Source: Parvularcula sp039822105 (GTDB taxonomy: Bacteria > Pseudomonadota > Alphaproteobacteria > Caulobacterales > Parvularculaceae). Taken from it: DNA of 64,000 bases. The first letter of the stretch is position 1. Every line of letters starts with the position of its first letter. Of this stretch, positions 1 to 8,494 are shown one piece after another. The position numbers were made by a program, and so were the translations under genes. The stretch covers positions 3,332 to 67,331 of the forward strand of contig JBCBMW010000018.1 of assembly GCA_039822105.1 (NCBI GenBank), read 5' to 3'. The notes under the pieces were generated by a model. That model searched no databases, was not told the DNA's origin, and was given only the letters and a program-made list of their open reading frames with translations.

Positions 1-516
1 GACGACGGCTCGCGGTGTTTGCTATGGCGCGGAAGCAGCAGACTCATCTCCAGTCTCAGCACCAAACTGAACATTCTGCTCAACGGCAACAGATCGCGCC
101 AAAGCTCTGAAGCAAGCTCCCCCACCCAAGAAAACACCGTAAAGCCCACGTCCGCTTGGCAATTGGGCCGAGTCGTTTACATCGATGGACGGCTAAAACT
201 CGCCAAACGCGATCCTAGAGACTCTATTGTTTCAATATGTTACATAGACGGACTTTAATGGAGTGTATCACAAGACTGGTTTTAAATGTACCAAACAATG
301 CCTTCGCCATCGGCGCCGGTCATGCCATGCGGCGAGCGCACCCCATTCATTGCATCCGCGATCCCTCGCTTGCGCTGACTCTTCTCGCTCGTCGGATCGG
401 TGGATCAGCGACGAGGCAATGTAGCGCGGGATAGCCGCTAGAAAATCTCGGCAGATGTCCTTGCTGAGCGCACCGATTTATCAATACCGTTCGGCACGCC
501 TGGGAGAGCCTCCGAC
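1..516. other. left flank with no recognisable gene
   Basis: Open frames of 65 to 80 codons exist on both strands here, but none shows a family motif, a signal peptide or a convincing ribosome site, and they overlap one another. The last 60 bases carry the leader of the LysR gene that starts at 517. I see no repeat, hairpin with a T-run, or mobile-element end in this stretch. A decayed gene or the promoter region of a gene left of the window is possible. Confidence 0.5.
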
Positions 517-1443
517 ATGGAACAACTCGCTGCGCTGAGAGCGGCTTACCTCGTAGCATCGCTTGGAAGTGTGTCTGCAGCAGCGGAAACTCTGGGCGTT
601 CATCGGTCGACGGTGATGCGAAAAATCGATGAGCTCGAAAACACGTTGGGGCAAAAACTGTTTCAACGTCACCCTAAAGGTTATACGCCAACGGAGGTCG
701 GACGAGCACTGCTGCAATCAGCTGAAGAGCTCGACCACAAGTATAACGAGATCATAGCGCAACTGAAGACGCATGGCACTGAACTGTCAGGCGAAATTAG
801 TGTATCTTTACCCGGACCAATTGCGCCGATTGCTATTCGAGCATCGGATGATTTTCGCGAGAAACATCCCGGCTGTCAGATCAAGCTAAAGATCACGGAA
901 GAGCTTCCGGGCCTCGAGTTCGGTGAGGTCGACATCGCCATTTGGCCGCAGCATAGGCCTCAGATCGACAGCTACGTGGTTCTTCCGTTGTTCGAGGCGG
1001 TCTCGGGGTTGTATGCCAGTGAGCGGTATATTCATCAGCATGGGGCGCCTGAAACACTGGACGATCTTAGAGACCATAAGCTGGTGACCGCGTCGAGATC
1101 TGTTCAGTCTGCACCAAGCGATTGGCTCCGCCATTTGCTGAGTGAAGCCGATGTTCCTGAAAGCAACATCGCACTGGTCAGCAACTGCAGGGCAACACTG
1201 TTTCGAGCGACGATTGATGGTGTGGGTATTGGTATCTTGCCGGCCTTCATCGCCGAACCCGATCTCAGTATAGTCAGAGTACTCCCCGATATTCCGTGTC
1301 CGGCTGGTCCCACGTTTTTCACTGTAACTCATGTCGACGTCCACCGTACAACGAAGATCCAAGAGTTCTTGGCATGTCTTAAGGCTACTGTGGAGGGTAT
1401 GATGAATGGCGCCGAGGGTGCGGAACGGATGGTTCTTCACTGA
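517..1443 (+). CDS. LysR-family transcriptional regulator
   Basis: Predicted DNA-binding regulator of 308 residues, the usual length for the LysR family. A winged helix-turn-helix lies at about residues 3-62 (SAAAETLGVHRSTVMRKI core), then a linker helix, then a periplasmic-binding-protein-like effector domain at about 90-295. The ATG at 517 follows a GGGAG ribosome site about nine bases upstream. The gene faces the porin gene tail to tail with 39 bases between stops. LysR proteins often control a divergently placed neighbour, which here would lie left of the window, so a link to the 1483-5585 gene set is only a guess. The effector cannot be predicted. Confidence 0.9.
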   Translation: MEQLAALRAAYLVASLGSVSAAAETLGVHRSTVMRKIDELENTLGQKLFQRHPKGYTPTEVGRALLQSAEELDHKYNEIIAQLKTHGTELSGEISVSLPGPIAPIAIRASDDFREKHPGCQIKLKITEELPGLEFGEVDIAIWPQHRPQIDSYVVLPLFEAVSGLYASERYIHQHGAPETLDDLRDHKLVTASRSVQSAPSDWLRHLLSEADVPESNIALVSNCRATLFRATIDGVGIGILPAFIAEPDLSIVRVLPDIPCPAGPTFFTVTHVDVHRTTKIQEFLACLKATVEGMMNGAEGAERMVLH

Positions 1444-1482
1444 CTGATGAGCAAACACTCAGCCGATCCACCGGACAGCCGC

Positions 1483-2928
1483 TCAGAAGTCAAAGCGCCC
1501 AACAAATTCGATCCGTGTGCCCTCCCCTTCAGAGCCATCCACCGTTTCGATGGTGTTGTAATTGCCCTCAAGACCAAAAGTAACGCCCTCAAGGGGTGAG
1601 AAAAAGAGGTTCGCGCTGTACCGCTCACCTCCGGAGTAGAGCAACGGATCCGCCGCGTTCGGAGAGTCGAGCTCGAACAGGCTGGCGGTAAAGGTGGAAC
1701 GCCACCGCTCGGTCCAGAAGTGCTGATACGCGCCGAAGGCACCAATGATGCCGGTCGCCTCGACATCACCGTTGTCCAGAACCACGCCGTCCAATTCGCC
1801 CACGAATGAAGAGAAGTAGTGGACGAAACCCTCTCCCGCTTGGGCACCAAAGGAAAAGTTGTTGCGGTCAGATCCCGGGAGCGGACTGTTGAACCGACCT
1901 GAAAGATGCGCGCCGCCAGTGATAACACTGTCTTCGTCCGACTTCAGTTCAACACTCGTCCCTGCGATGCGGACGTAACCCCAGCCCCGTTGCAGCTTGG
2001 CAAAGGCCACGACGCTAGGCACAGATTCAGATGCGATAAGGTCCGTGTTGCCGCCCAGATCAGCGGCCGGGTTTTCGATCCCAATACCCCAGTTTGAGCC
2101 GTCATACTTCCCGCGAACATAGTGGATGCCAGGGTTCCGGAGCACAGGCTGCGCCATCGGTCCTCCGGGATCAGCGGTTTCAGGGATGTTGAAGACATCG
2201 ACAAAACCGGACCAGAATTGTCCAAACTTCCAGGGCCCAAGTTCCGCAGCAGCATGCCGTAGACGGAGGTCATAGTCATTGGTGAACTCATCGCCGTCAC
2301 CGAAGAAATCAAATTCAATAAAGGTCCGCAGCTGACCATACTGCGTCGGGGCCCGGAAATCGAAGTTGATCCGACTGTGGCGCGCGTGAATGCTAAATTG
2401 CTCATCACCATCATCCACGGCACCGTCGAGCGGGATCGTTGGCTGTGTACCGATTTGCTGAAAACCCTGATTATCGGTGTCGTAGTTGGCGTTGATCTGG
2501 ACCGCACCACCAAGACGGAAAGCACCGTTTGTACCCGGCACACGAACAGACCGATCAAACTCCCCTGCCGTGACAATCGCATCATCAGGGAACCGCCCTA
2601 TAGGTTGGCGTGCGGATAAAACACCGGTGCCAGACGTTTGCCCCGATGCCGCCTCAAGGCCGTCTCTCGACGGAGCACGGGTTTCTGAGATGCTGACAAC
2701 TGCATCTTCGTGTCGTGAAGCCCCACCACCGTCAACGACTACGCTCATGCCCTGGGACCTCGCCAGCGCGTCGACCAACGCCCTGAGTTCCTCGACTTCA
2801 GCACGGAGTTCCTCAACGCTCTCGTCGGCTGATGTTTGAGCAAATGCTGGCGAGAGCATGACAAGAAAGGACGCCGCCAGCGCATATCCTGATGTCTCTA
2901 GCTGTCTGATTATCAGGGTTCTCTGCAT
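1483..2928 (-). CDS. DcaP-like outer membrane porin
   Basis: Predicted trimeric outer membrane beta-barrel for small-molecule diffusion. The 481-residue product starts with a signal peptide ending near SPAFAQ (about residue 31), followed by an acidic coiled-coil stretch (EELRAEVEELRALVDALARSQ region, about 37-56), a low-complexity linker, and a long series of alternating amphipathic strands that ends in FVGRFDF, a typical C-terminal aromatic barrel signal. A coiled coil before the barrel is the DcaP pattern. The ATG at 2928 is preferred to an upstream TTG at 2940, although neither has a strong ribosome site. It is the last gene of the leftward set with the CMD/TSP3 and SnoaL genes, 154 bases downstream of the former. 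Confidence 0.75.
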   Translation of the reverse strand: MQRTLIIRQLETSGYALAASFLVMLSPAFAQTSADESVEELRAEVEELRALVDALARSQGMSVVVDGGGASRHEDAVVSISETRAPSRDGLEAASGQTSGTGVLSARQPIGRFPDDAIVTAGEFDRSVRVPGTNGAFRLGGAVQINANYDTDNQGFQQIGTQPTIPLDGAVDDGDEQFSIHARHSRINFDFRAPTQYGQLRTFIEFDFFGDGDEFTNDYDLRLRHAAAELGPWKFGQFWSGFVDVFNIPETADPGGPMAQPVLRNPGIHYVRGKYDGSNWGIGIENPAADLGGNTDLIASESVPSVVAFAKLQRGWGYVRIAGTSVELKSDEDSVITGGAHLSGRFNSPLPGSDRNNFSFGAQAGEGFVHYFSSFVGELDGVVLDNGDVEATGIIGAFGAYQHFWTERWRSTFTASLFELDSPNAADPLLYSGGERYSANLFFSPLEGVTFGLEGNYNTIETVDGSEGEGTRIEFVGRFDF

Positions 2929-3082
2929 GGTGTGCACCAATCATTGGGCTATGCGTTCGGGATCTATGCGGTTCGTGTACGGTTGCTCGCCCACGTATCG
3001 TGGGACGCTGTCCAGAGGCTTATTGTTTGATGGGGGCGGACATCTGTTCTGCCGCCTCCTTTTCGTTCGCGCAGAACGCTAT

Positions 3083-4984
3083 CTATAGATCTCGAGGGTC
3101 CAGTGGGTCAGTTCCCGTACGGATTTCTGCGCGATCATCAACACCGTCGCCATCGGAGTCCGCTTTATACGGAAATGTTCCCTGTTCGACTTCTTTGCGG
3201 TTGGAGAGACCATCGCCATCAATATCACGATCGCGGCGATCCTCGGTTCCATCACCATCAGTGTCCGCCCAGCGTGACGGATCCCTGGGAAATCCATCAA
3301 AAGCGTCTTCCACCCCATCACCATCGCTATCGACCGCCAACGGAACGTCCTTACCGATGAACTCAGTCGCGGCATCTGGAACCTTGCCCGTCGATATGTC
3401 CGCAACCATCCGGTCGAAGAGCTGGCTCATATGGTAAGGGCGCTGTTCGATCGGCAGTCCAGTGTGAACGCCTGGCGACCAGCCCATCGGCCCCAAGTTT
3501 GTCATGGCCCAGGACATGCTCAGTTGATCGGTCACCGTCGCCATGGACTGCATCGAGATCGACAACCAAGCGAGGTGAACGGGTATGGCCAGCGTTTCCT
3601 GGACGCCTCGGTCGGAGAAATGGCGGCGTAGCTCCTCGGTATGGGCGGCCGTGATGCGGGACGGCAGTCGTCCTGAATCCCGCGCGACTCTCAACGCCGC
3701 CTTTTGATCTGGCGCGAGAAACCTTGAGCGTTCAAAATCCATCAGAGAGCGGATGTATTCTATCATCTCAGGCTTATCTTCTGGCGGAATCTCGTCCTGG
3801 AAGTAATCATCTTCTGCATAGTCCCAGATCCCGAAGGAACCGTGAGCCTGACAGTGGACACAGCCGCTGGCCAGCTGGAACACAAAGAACATCGACCAGA
3901 TCTCTTTAAAGCTCTTGGTCCGTTCCATCTGTAAGATGTACTCATCCATCGTCAGGGTTCCGATGGTCACCGCCCTGTTCCATTGCGTATCGAACTGCTG
4001 CCGGTCACTATAAGGCACATTCGAAGCGATCACTTGTGATCCATCAAAGTAGTCGTAGTCATAGGCCGACACGTCAAAGGGTGGAGTGTTTCTTGGCGGC
4101 ATGTTCGCGTCACGGATGCCCTCACCGGCCCATTTCAACCTATCGAATGGAAACGCATCAAACGGTTGTTCAATCCCATCGAAATCACCATCAAACGTGA
4201 CTCTAGGGATGTTGTACCCCGTGATGTAATTTACCCAATCGGTAGTAAAAACCGGATCCACCGCACCCAGATCATCTGGAGACCAATTGGCTTTGATCTC
4301 CTCCTGCGCCATGGCTAACGCCGATCCCACGAAGGGGCGGGCGCGCTGTTCCTCCGGCGAGGTAGCGGCATTGGGCCCGATGCTCCAACCCACCACAGAT
4401 AGGTTGGCTGTCGCCCAATCCACGGTTTCTTGGTCGGTCACTATGGGAACCACTGCGTCATGGGTGGCCGTTGCCGCGTTGACCGCACCGAGCTGCATAA
4501 GCTCAGAGATTTGACGGTCCGTGTAGTGTGTTCTGAGAAGCGCGTGCATATCGCCAGACGCAGTCGAAGGATAGCTGCTGACAAGGTCGATATAGGTGAA
4601 CGCAGCCTTGAGACGCTCATCCTCCAAAGTCTCGACGAAGTCAGGAGCGAAAATCGCCTGGATCTCGTCAAGCGGTACATCCATCAACGACAACTGGTAG
4701 GCGCTACGTGCTGTGTGGTGACCGCTCCCTGCCCCGATCATTTGACGAAGCGTGAGACGCCATTTCGTCTCGGCATCAAACAGCGCCTTGTCGTGGATCA
4801 TGGCGTCCGCGATCAACAGACCTTCGTAAAAGTCATAGAGATTGCTGATATCGATCTTATGCCGGTCATAGAATTGCATCGCGACATCGGCAGCAGGAGC
4901 CGGAGGCGTATCTGCTTTGGCGATAGGTGCCGAGAGGGCCAACGAAGCGAGAACTGTACCCGCTGAAAGTGCTTTCAGGCTCAT
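3083..4984 (-). CDS. exported tandem CMD-like protein with thrombospondin type 3 repeats
   Basis: Exported 633-residue protein with an unusual layout. A signal peptide ends near residue 24. A first AhpD/carboxymuconolactone-decarboxylase (CMD)-like helical domain covers about 70-185, but its redox motif is replaced by GAGSGHHTARS and has no cysteine. A second CMD-like domain (about 345-480) keeps C375-V-H-C378 and H381, the family's CxxC-xx-H motif. The C-terminal 82 residues (552-633) are Asp/Gly-rich thrombospondin type 3 calcium-binding repeats (DSDGDGVED, DTDGDGTED, DIDGDGLSN, DSDGDGVDD). A similar DGDFDG motif lies at about 265. The start at 4984 sits four bases after the SnoaL stop, with GAGG inside that gene as ribosome site, so the two are probably coupled. 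Peroxidase, decarboxylase or redox roles are possible; the substrate is unknown. Confidence 0.7.
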   Translation of the reverse strand: MSLKALSAGTVLASLALSAPIAKADTPPAPAADVAMQFYDRHKIDISNLYDFYEGLLIADAMIHDKALFDAETKWRLTLRQMIGAGSGHHTARSAYQLSLMDVPLDEIQAIFAPDFVETLEDERLKAAFTYIDLVSSYPSTASGDMHALLRTHYTDRQISELMQLGAVNAATATHDAVVPIVTDQETVDWATANLSVVGWSIGPNAATSPEEQRARPFVGSALAMAQEEIKANWSPDDLGAVDPVFTTDWVNYITGYNIPRVTFDGDFDGIEQPFDAFPFDRLKWAGEGIRDANMPPRNTPPFDVSAYDYDYFDGSQVIASNVPYSDRQQFDTQWNRAVTIGTLTMDEYILQMERTKSFKEIWSMFFVFQLASGCVHCQAHGSFGIWDYAEDDYFQDEIPPEDKPEMIEYIRSLMDFERSRFLAPDQKAALRVARDSGRLPSRITAAHTEELRRHFSDRGVQETLAIPVHLAWLSISMQSMATVTDQLSMSWAMTNLGPMGWSPGVHTGLPIEQRPYHMSQLFDRMVADISTGKVPDAATEFIGKDVPLAVDSDGDGVEDAFDGFPRDPSRWADTDGDGTEDRRDRDIDGDGLSNRKEVEQGTFPYKADSDGDGVDDRAEIRTGTDPLDPRDL

Positions 4985-4988
4985 TGGA

Positions 4989-5585
4989 TTATTGCCCCTC
5001 ATAGACTTTGACGAACATGCCGTTCGGGTTCGGTTGATGACTGGGCACCGGCTGAATGACATCCCAGTGCTCTGTAATCAGACCTTCCTCATTGAAGAAG
5101 TACATGTCGACCGCAGCGCTCCCCTTGTCGTCTGGAGCCGTGTCATCCATTTGGCGAAAGTTCACATGTGCCATGGCCCAGTCACCCACGACGACAATCT
5201 TGTGGACGTCGATAAAGGTTGGGTTTTCTGCAGCGGATCCTGCGAACAACATGGTCAAAGGCTCGCGCCCGTTCGGAAGCATGGAGCTGTGCTGAATATA
5301 ACTGTCCGAGACGTATTCGCTCACAGCCTCAATCGTCGGCTTATCCGCCAACAGAACATAAAGATCGAGAAGCCGCTCCGCACGCGCACGATCCTCTGGT
5401 GTGTTGGCTATGATATGGGTCTCATAGTCTTCTGGAATGACGTTTTCGTAGATGGGACCTTGCTCCCACGCCCGGGTCGGCGGCGCGAATGGGTCGGCGT
5501 TGTTGTCAGTTTGGCTCAAAGCTGGGAGATTGATAGCCAGACCGAAAGCTAAAACTGCAATAATCGACGTCTTGGTTGCAAACAC
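4989..5585 (-). CDS. exported SnoaL-like (NTF2-fold) protein
   Basis: 198-residue protein with a signal peptide ending near LPALSQ and a SnoaL/NTF2-like cone-shaped domain at about 65-185. The pattern DLYVLLADK...VSDSYIQHSSMLPNG and the AVDMYFFNEEGLITEHWDVIQP strand pair are typical of SnoaL-like polyketide cyclase relatives. The start is GTG at 5585, with a strong GAGGAGG site about ten bases upstream and a small hairpin just before it. It heads the leftward set with the CMD/TSP3 protein and the porin. SnoaL relatives have many activities, and export is less usual for them, so only the fold is claimed. Confidence 0.7.
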   Translation of the reverse strand: MFATKTSIIAVLAFGLAINLPALSQTDNNADPFAPPTRAWEQGPIYENVIPEDYETHIIANTPEDRARAERLLDLYVLLADKPTIEAVSEYVSDSYIQHSSMLPNGREPLTMLFAGSAAENPTFIDVHKIVVVGDWAMAHVNFRQMDDTAPDDKGSAAVDMYFFNEEGLITEHWDVIQPVPSHQPNPNGMFVKVYEGQ

Positions 5586-6009
5586 AGGAATAAAACCTCC
5601 TCCTCGAACTCGAAAGAGTTCAGGACTATGACTTCACAACTCTGGTAATAACTTCATTACCTTCGCCTAAACCAAATTATCGGAGAAACCAGTTTTTCAT
5701 AAGTCTTGAAAAGCGCTGGGGGTGTGTATCTGTGCACAGGTCGGTTCGCGCCTCAAACGGACTATCGCGTCAATCACCGAAGCGGCATTTCGTACACGAT
5801 CCACATGTCTGGGTTTTGCCGGAGAATCGAAAGACACAATCGAACCCACCCTTCCGTGTAGTGATATACAGTTCACCCCCTCGAATCATCCATTGTCTCA
5901 CCCACCCCGAAAAGACGTTGCACCGAAGACTGTTCTCCGCAGTATCTCGCGTCGTGACTACAAGCCAAGCGTAACTGTGCACACCCACTGCTTCGGGAAG
6001 GGGCAACAC
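5586..6009. promoter_or_regulatory. divergent intergenic region between SnoaL and avidin-like genes
   Basis: This 424-base stretch separates two divergent transcription units and must hold both promoters. It contains the 16-base inverted repeat described separately at 5606-5621 and a GGAAGGGG ribosome site for the rightward gene at 6010. The rightward frame stays open from 5722, but the 96 codons before 6010 encode no recognisable protein and are followed by a clear signal peptide start, so I treat them as leader. I could not fix -35 and -10 boxes with confidence. Confidence 0.5.
5606..5621 (-). promoter_or_regulatory. hairpin or operator before the SnoaL ribosome site
   Basis: Perfect inverted repeat GAACTC-GAAA-GAGTTC (six-base arms, four-base loop). 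It lies directly upstream of the GAGGAGG ribosome site of the leftward gene. It could be a dimeric repressor site or an mRNA leader hairpin. No T-run follows on either strand, so it is not a terminator. Confidence 0.4.
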
Positions 6010-6975
6010 ATGAAGACAACCTTTAAGCGCCGTCAAACCCTCAAAGCTTCGCTTACGCTCTCAGCCATGGCATGTTGCACCATTGGCACGTCATCGGCAC
6101 AGCTTCAGGGAACGTGGTACAATTCGTATTGCTCCCGCGTGGACCTCACCGTCGCGGGCGACACGATCCAGGGCATTTACACATCCCATACGGGCAGCAC
6201 AGGCTCATCCTATGCGATCGGCCAGTGGGACGGTTCCGCGTCCGGGAGCGGGACGGATGGAACGCCATTTTCGATGGGGATCCAATGGCGCCTGATCAAC
6301 AATCCCGCCTCGCAGGCCGACGGCAGCTGGCATTGGGTCTCACTCTTCTCTGGACAGTACTTCCCTGCACAGACGATCGTAGCGCCGAACCAAGATAACT
6401 ACAACATACCTGAGACGCTTGAGATCATGAACGGTCTCTTGGCGACAGCCACCGTTCCTGGGCTCAACGACGAAGCACCGGTTCTCTGGCCAGAGAGCCT
6501 CACCTTCACCAAAACGCCTCCCCCGCAATGCCAACCAAGCACGCCCGGTGTTCCTACTTCGTTCACGCCCACTGCAACGGACAATGTAAGCGGTACCTGG
6601 ACGAATGCGGATGGGGACCAGTTGGTGCTGACGCTCGGACCATACATCGGAGAAGTCTCCGGCACCTTCACCAGCAGCGATGGTGATGAGTACAACGTTC
6701 TCGGACGATATGATCAGATTGCGCCCCCGCAAAGCGGTTATACCGTTGCGGCGCAGGGCGTCACGCTTTCGCTTTTCGACGACACAGCCAGTGGCGGCGA
6801 CCCCACCCTGAAGATTTTCGCTGGCGGCGTGGACTACGATAATACCTCCGAAATGTTCCTTTATGTCAGCGACTTGCAGTCAACGAGTTGGACGGATCGT
6901 TTCATCCAGCAGACGCTCGACAAGGAAATCTGGACGAAGCAATCAGGAGGTGGTGGGCCGATCGTTCGTCAATAG
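6010..6975 (+). CDS. secreted protein with two avidin-like domains
   Basis: Exported protein of 321 residues. The signal peptide ends near residue 30 (GTSSA-Q). Domain 1 (about 33-168) follows the avidin/streptavidin strand order: GTWYN with N38 and S42 in the positions of streptavidin N23 and S27, GIYTS (Y57, S59) for Y43 and S45, then GIQWRL, FSGQY and LTFTK near the end. Domain 2 (about 193-310) repeats the opening SGTWTN, then SGTFTSSDG and a closing EIWTK. Several biotin contacts differ (for example W92 of streptavidin aligns with Phe in FSGQY, and the Asp128 position is not clearly kept), so biotin binding is plausible but unproven. The start at 6010 has GGAAGGGG upstream. The protein ends PIVRQ, close to the PITRQ end of the next gene. 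Confidence 0.65.
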   Translation: MKTTFKRRQTLKASLTLSAMACCTIGTSSAQLQGTWYNSYCSRVDLTVAGDTIQGIYTSHTGSTGSSYAIGQWDGSASGSGTDGTPFSMGIQWRLINNPASQADGSWHWVSLFSGQYFPAQTIVAPNQDNYNIPETLEIMNGLLATATVPGLNDEAPVLWPESLTFTKTPPPQCQPSTPGVPTSFTPTATDNVSGTWTNADGDQLVLTLGPYIGEVSGTFTSSDGDEYNVLGRYDQIAPPQSGYTVAAQGVTLSLFDDTASGGDPTLKIFAGGVDYDNTSEMFLYVSDLQSTSWTDRFIQQTLDKEIWTKQSGGGGPIVRQ

Positions 6976-7101
6976 CGCACCAAGATCAAGGCTCGGTCGG
7001 CAACGTCTCGACCGCGCCTTGTATCATAATGCGCGACATGGGCCGCATACCGCCAGGAACGTGGTCTGACGGTCCTCATTCCACTCAATCAGGAGCTCAA
7101 T

Positions 7102-8406
7102 ATGATCACCAAGACAAAATCCGATTTCGGCCTATCAACATGCCTCACCGCCATCGCGTCTGCGGCCTCGGCACTCACACTGCTATCGGCTGCCCATGCA
7201 CAGAGCGTACTCAATGTGACTCTAGATAGAGGTTCCTTGGCAGACTACGGCGCTTCACCTTGGTTCACCGATGAATTCAGCATGGGAACAAGTTCTATGG
7301 AGTTCATTTTTGATACGGGGACAAATCTTTTCTGGGCGACGACCGATGTGTGCACAACAGCTGCTTGTCAGAACCATTCGTCCGTCGACACATCCCAGTC
7401 AGGCTTTATGTTCACCGGTGATCCCACGACCGCTAATTTTGGGCCATGGGGTATTATGAACGTGAGGCCAGCAGAGATCTTCTTGTCTTTTAACTCTTCG
7501 ACGTTGATCGACCCGGTCGAGTTTACGGGGTCGACTAGCTATGATGGCGACAAGTTCAAGTATCTTGCGTGGGGCGGCGGTATTGGGCTGCCGTCGGAAA
7601 CAGATACATCAGAGGGTACCAATGTCTTCGAAACACTGTACCGAAATGGAGTCATCCCGAATCTAGAATTTGCATTCTACACGGATGCTCTAACCAAAAG
7701 CGGGACATTGGTTTTGGGCGGCAACGATACGACGCAGTTTGATCCATCCCTCTCTGTTCTTTTGCCGGTAAAAAAATCCTCTGATGGTGATCTAGACTAC
7801 CTCTGGGGTACACCGCTTAACGAAGCTTCGCTCGGTGGCCAGTCTTTCTCTTCACTGACCGGGGGCATTTTCTACGTTGACTCCGGATCGTCGCGTTTCA
7901 AAGGCGGGTCGGACTCCATCCAACCCATCCTCGATCAGTTCTATGCGATTGTTGATTCATCCGGAAACCCTATTTTTGAGTATTATGCGGATTCAGGGAC
8001 TGATTACACAGGGCTAGTGTATGCCAATGGCAAGTCGCCGAGTGACTATCCAACGCTGCTCCCGGACTTCACGCTCAACCTAGGTTCCTCTTGTTCTGGC
8101 GACACAAGTAAAGAAGGCGAGATCAGCTTATCGGCCGATCAGTACTCTTACTATGTCGATGAGGGTGATCGCAAAAATCAATGGGTGCTGGCGTTCCACA
8201 TCCTTGAGGGCATTGACGGAATCCTCGTGGGCTCAACATTTATGGATCTCGTGGCCACCACCTTCACATATACGGACGCAGGAACAAAGCTGACCCAGAG
8301 CAACATGGTGATTTACAGGAAGGCGTCCGGCCAACAGCCCGCGGCGTTCTCTTGTGTGACCCCTGTTTCCAACCCGCCCTTCCCACGACCAATCACGCGT
8401 CAGTAG
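7102..8406 (+). CDS. secreted pepsin-like aspartic protease (family A1)
   Basis: Predicted exported endopeptidase of 434 residues. The signal peptide ends near AAHAQ (residue 34). Both catalytic triads of bilobal pepsins are present: D71-T-G in FIFDTGTN and D260-S-G in FYVDSGSS. Other A1 landmarks are GIGLPSETDTSEGTNVFETL (the pepsin segment before the interlobe region), SGTLVLGG, and DGILVGSTFMDL, equivalent to the WILGDVFLR segment near the C-terminus. Each lobe carries its own Asp in a single chain, so this is a eukaryote-type pepsin and not a retropepsin. The start at 7102 has AGGAG five bases upstream. The gene lies 126 bases after the avidin-like gene and is followed by a strong terminator. 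There is no long propeptide between the signal peptide and the first lobe, so activation may differ from pepsinogen. Confidence 0.85.
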   Translation: MITKTKSDFGLSTCLTAIASAASALTLLSAAHAQSVLNVTLDRGSLADYGASPWFTDEFSMGTSSMEFIFDTGTNLFWATTDVCTTAACQNHSSVDTSQSGFMFTGDPTTANFGPWGIMNVRPAEIFLSFNSSTLIDPVEFTGSTSYDGDKFKYLAWGGGIGLPSETDTSEGTNVFETLYRNGVIPNLEFAFYTDALTKSGTLVLGGNDTTQFDPSLSVLLPVKKSSDGDLDYLWGTPLNEASLGGQSFSSLTGGIFYVDSGSSRFKGGSDSIQPILDQFYAIVDSSGNPIFEYYADSGTDYTGLVYANGKSPSDYPTLLPDFTLNLGSSCSGDTSKEGEISLSADQYSYYVDEGDRKNQWVLAFHILEGIDGILVGSTFMDLVATTFTYTDAGTKLTQSNMVIYRKASGQQPAAFSCVTPVSNPPFPRPITRQ

Positions 8407-8442
8407 CGGTCCCATCACCTATCCGAGACACTCCGGAAACTT

Positions 8443-8473
8443 GCTGGTTGGCGATCCGCCAACCAGCCTTTTT
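8443..8473 (+). terminator. intrinsic terminator after the protease gene
   Basis: Perfect 11-base stem GCTGGTTGGCG / CGCCAACCAGC with an ATC loop, followed by CTTTTT. It closes the rightward avidin-like/protease unit before the convergent permease gene. Confidence 0.9.
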
Positions 8474-8494
8474 ATGCGGGCAGATAGATTTCAT

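Noticed and set aside
237..434. 65-codon rightward frame near the left edge
   Set aside because: No family motif, no ribosome site, and overlapping frames on the other strand; no support as a gene.
3010..3060. Possible terminator between the CMD gene and the porin
   Set aside because: A GGCGG/CCGCC stem with a long loop is present, but the T-run is on the strand that has no gene, so it is not a clear terminator for the leftward unit.
5722..6009. Extension of the avidin-like gene 96 codons upstream of 6010
   Set aside because: The extension has no recognisable protein features and would place a clear signal peptide in the interior. A ribosome site stands before 6010.
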